Of a stretch of 23,322 bases of DNA, positions 21,478 to 23,322 are shown in pieces. This DNA comes from Candidatus Cloacimonadota bacterium (lineage in GTDB: Bacteria > Cloacimonadota > Cloacimonadia > Cloacimonadales > Cloacimonadaceae): contig JAQUJJ010000053.1 of assembly GCA_028681035.1 (NCBI GenBank), positions 1 to 23,322 of the forward strand. The letters run 5' to 3'. Made by a program: the position numbers and the translations under genes. The notes below the pieces were generated by a model. It did not search any database. It was not told the origin of the DNA and was given only the letters and a program-made list of their open reading frames with translations. Positions within the stretch are counted from its first letter, which is position 1. Each line of letters begins with the position of its first letter.

Positions 21478-23322
21478 TTATTCGAGATAATCGCTGATAG
21501 AATCCGGCAGAGAGAAATATAGGGTTGTCCCCTTGCCTAATTCGCTTTCTGCCCAAACATTGCCGTTATGACGCGTGATTATCTTTTTTACTAATGCCAA
21601 GCCGATACCTGTCCCTTCAAACTCTGTTTGACGGTGTAAACGTTGGAATGATCCGAATATCTTATCCACAAATTCCATATTAAAGCCGACTCCGCTATCC
21701 TTTACATAATAAACGTTAGTGTCATCTAACCTTTGGAATCCTATATGAATCTGTCTTTGTTCGCAGGGCTTGGTAAACTTTACAGCATTTTCCAACAAGT
21801 TCTGCCATACTTGTCTGATTAGGGATATATCGCCATAACAATCCGGTAAGTTATCAATAATGACATCGAATTGCTCTGGTTCGATAGTTCTTACAACTTC
21901 ATTACAGATATCTGTAGCGATGCTTAGCATGTTTATTTTAGAGTATTTGAGGGCATTTCGGGTAAGTTTTGCCAGCTCCAGCAGTTCTTTGATTAGGGTA
22001 TCCATACGATGCGAAGTTTCTCTGATGGTATTTAGCAGCTTTTGTGCGTCTTCTTCAAGAGCTTGCCCATAATCATCAATCAAGATATTACAATAACCAT
22101 CTATGGTTCTAAGAGGAGCGCGTAAATCGTGAGCTACAGAATAAGAGAAGGTTTCAAGCTCTTTATTTGAAACGGTAAGCTGCTTTGTTCGTTCTTCCAC
22201 TTTCTGTTCAAGTTCTGTGGAGTGCTGTCTGATTTCATCTAAAAGATGCAAGTGAAGCAGAACAATGGCTACCTGATTGGCGAACTCTTCGGCAATCTCT
22301 TTGTACTCATCTGTGAAAAAGTTCAGTATAGGGGAAGAAAACCCAAGGTATCCCACAAATTTATCCTGCACCATTAGGGCATTGCACATAATCGAATTTA
22401 TCCCGTCGTTAACTAAGGCAGCACGGATATTCATAAGTTGAGATATAGAGGTTTTGTCAGCATCATTGACGATAACAGTTTTGCAGGATTTAAGCTCTGC
22501 AAAAAACTCTGTATCAGGCTGGTACTTCATGCCTGCAACCAAATATCCGTATTTTCCTTCGGGTTTCAATAGTGTGCGGACATTAATATATTCACCCTCT
22601 AATACATTTAAAGTTAACACAGTGAAGGGAATAAGTTCCTGAAGGCTCTTAACAGCTTCTTGGCTCACTGTCCCAAAAGATAGTGTTTCCAAAACGATGC
22701 TGTCAATTCTACGAAGGATTTCCAAGCGTTTGGCGTAACGATTAAGCTGTTCTTCTGCTTGCATTCTTCGTGTTACATCCACAGTCATTCCGCCAATAAA
22801 AGGCTCTCCACTGGGGTTGGGTATGGTAAATTTAGTGGTTTCATATAGATGCGTGTTTCCGTCTTTATCAACAATTTCCTCTACAGCATTTCGGAAACCG
22901 GTTTTAAGGGTCTCTTGGTCTTCAGCTATAGTTGCCTCGGCAATATCATCGGGATAAATATCATGGGGCTTAAAACCGATTTTTCTGTATGATTCGTGTA
23001 CGTTGTTTAAATACCTATTAACATATAAAACGGTACTTAAGCTATCCTTGATAAATGCACCTCCAGGGAAGTTATCCATGAACAATTTAAAACGCGCTTG
23101 GCTTTCTTGTATAGCAAGCTGATCTGCCAGTCTTTCAGTAATATCCCGCACTACTGCTAATACCCCTGTTACTTTATCGTTCGTAATAATAGGAGTACTG
23201 CTTATCTCGACCTGCATCTTGATGCCGGACTTGTTGTTAAGCTCCAGTTGATATAGATATGAACCCATGAACCCCTGCTGTCTTTCAAGGGCATGCGCTG
23301 CGAGTATTGGGTGATCTTTAGG
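21478..23322 (-). CDS. PAS-PAS-GAF sensor histidine kinase (N-terminus outside the window)
   Basis: At least 614 residues are present, and the frame stays open to the right edge, so the ATG at 23268 is internal. A PAS domain ends with VLAVVRDITERL (near 23140). A second PAS domain follows (about 23120-22750, ending TVDVTRRMQAEEQL), then a GAF domain (about 22700-22240), a coiled coil (ELEQKVEERTKQLTVSNKEL) and the HisKA motif FSYSVAHDLRAPLRTIDGY, with the phosphate-accepting His codon at 22131-22129. The ATPase domain has the N box (NLLENAVKFT), DSGVGF, and the F and G2 boxes (FGSFQRLH, GTGIGLALVKK). No membrane segment or receiver domain lies in the visible part, so it is probably a soluble or hybrid kinase sensing a small ligand or redox state. 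The partner regulator is not in the window. Confidence 0.9.
   Translation of the reverse strand, partial: PKDHPILAAHALERQQGFMGSYLYQLELNNKSGIKMQVEISSTPIITNDKVTGVLAVVRDITERLADQLAIQESQARFKLFMDNFPGGAFIKDSLSTVLYVNRYLNNVHESYRKIGFKPHDIYPDDIAEATIAEDQETLKTGFRNAVEEIVDKDGNTHLYETTKFTIPNPSGEPFIGGMTVDVTRRMQAEEQLNRYAKRLEILRRIDSIVLETLSFGTVSQEAVKSLQELIPFTVLTLNVLEGEYINVRTLLKPEGKYGYLVAGMKYQPDTEFFAELKSCKTVIVNDADKTSISQLMNIRAALVNDGINSIMCNALMVQDKFVGYLGFSSPILNFFTDEYKEIAEEFANQVAIVLLHLHLLDEIRQHSTELEQKVEERTKQLTVSNKELETFSYSVAHDLRAPLRTIDGYCNILIDDYGQALEEDAQKLLNTIRETSHRMDTLIKELLELAKLTRNALKYSKINMLSIATDICNEVVRTIEPEQFDVIIDNLPDCYGDISLIRQVWQNLLENAVKFTKPCEQRQIHIGFQRLDDTNVYYVKDSGVGFNMEFVDKIFGSFQRLHRQTEFEGTGIGLALVKKIITRHNGNVWAESELGKGTTLYFSLPDSISDYLE

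Noticed and set aside
1..23322. tRNA, rRNA or riboswitch genes
   Set aside because: I looked for tRNA T-arm patterns and long conserved leader structures and saw none I could support; a covariance-model scan would be needed to be certain.

Overview
This window most likely comes from an uncultured anaerobe of the FCB group. Candidatus Cloacimonadota is my best guess. The grounds are secreted multidomain beta-sandwich proteins, one with a type IX secretion (T9SS) style C-terminal sorting domain beginning YPNPFNPST, tandem FGE/SUMF1-domain proteins, an anaerobe-type cluster of NifX-like proteins and ferredoxin-MinD ATPases, moderate GC, and hairpin-rich intergenic repeats. The taxonomy is inference; there is no rRNA gene in the window.

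Layout. (1) 1-1208, plus strand: the end of a phage-like structural module, with a frame-disrupted tail-like gene, a fibre-like gene and two strong hairpins. A small unknown minus-strand gene (1238-1549) follows, then a plus-strand terminator (1731-1767). (2) 1799-3618: six iteron-like 22-23 bp repeats, then a SatD-family gene (cyclase-like fold plus C-terminal helix-turn-helix) and a DUF3307 membrane protein. (3) 3647-5926, minus strand: a secreted protein with two FGE-sulfatase domains and, behind it, a truncated beta-helix protein. (4) 5927-6765: a non-coding stretch with inverted repeats, a 62-bp palindromic repeat, a promoter and two perfect palindromes. (5) 6766-10986, plus strand: an eight-gene operon-like run of NifX-like, ferredoxin-MinD ATPase, ferredoxin-MinD ATPase, NifX-like, DUF134 regulator, two DUF5320-like small proteins and Mrp ATPase. 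(6) 11127-11840: an archaeal-type peroxiredoxin with its terminator. (7) 12057-13752, minus strand: a secreted lectin-like protein with a T9SS-style sorting domain, with terminator and a very good sigma-70-type promoter. (8) 13753-14563: non-coding, rich in decayed repeats. (9) 14623-21012, minus strand: a 2129-residue secreted protein that joins a gingipain-type (C25) cysteine protease to a Porphyromonas-type peptidylarginine deiminase. (10) 21478 to the right edge, minus strand: a PAS-PAS-GAF histidine kinase, cut at its N-terminus by the window.

How the genes may work together. The 6.8-11.0 kb operon looks like an Fe-S or metal-cofactor handling module of the MTH1175/orange-protein type. 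It has its own DUF134 regulator, and two palindromes in front of it are candidate operators. The neighbouring peroxiredoxin adds oxidant defence. The minus-strand genes are mainly cell-surface or secreted proteins for binding and digesting proteins or glycans.

The most striking observation is the protease-deiminase fusion, in which the key catalytic residues of both enzymes appear intact. In Porphyromonas gingivalis the two activities are separate secreted enzymes, and arginine gingipains make the C-terminal arginines that the deiminase modifies. Second come the iteron-preceded SatD-DUF3307 pair, a 62-bp palindrome present in two identical copies, and a family of clustered three-base-loop hairpins between genes.
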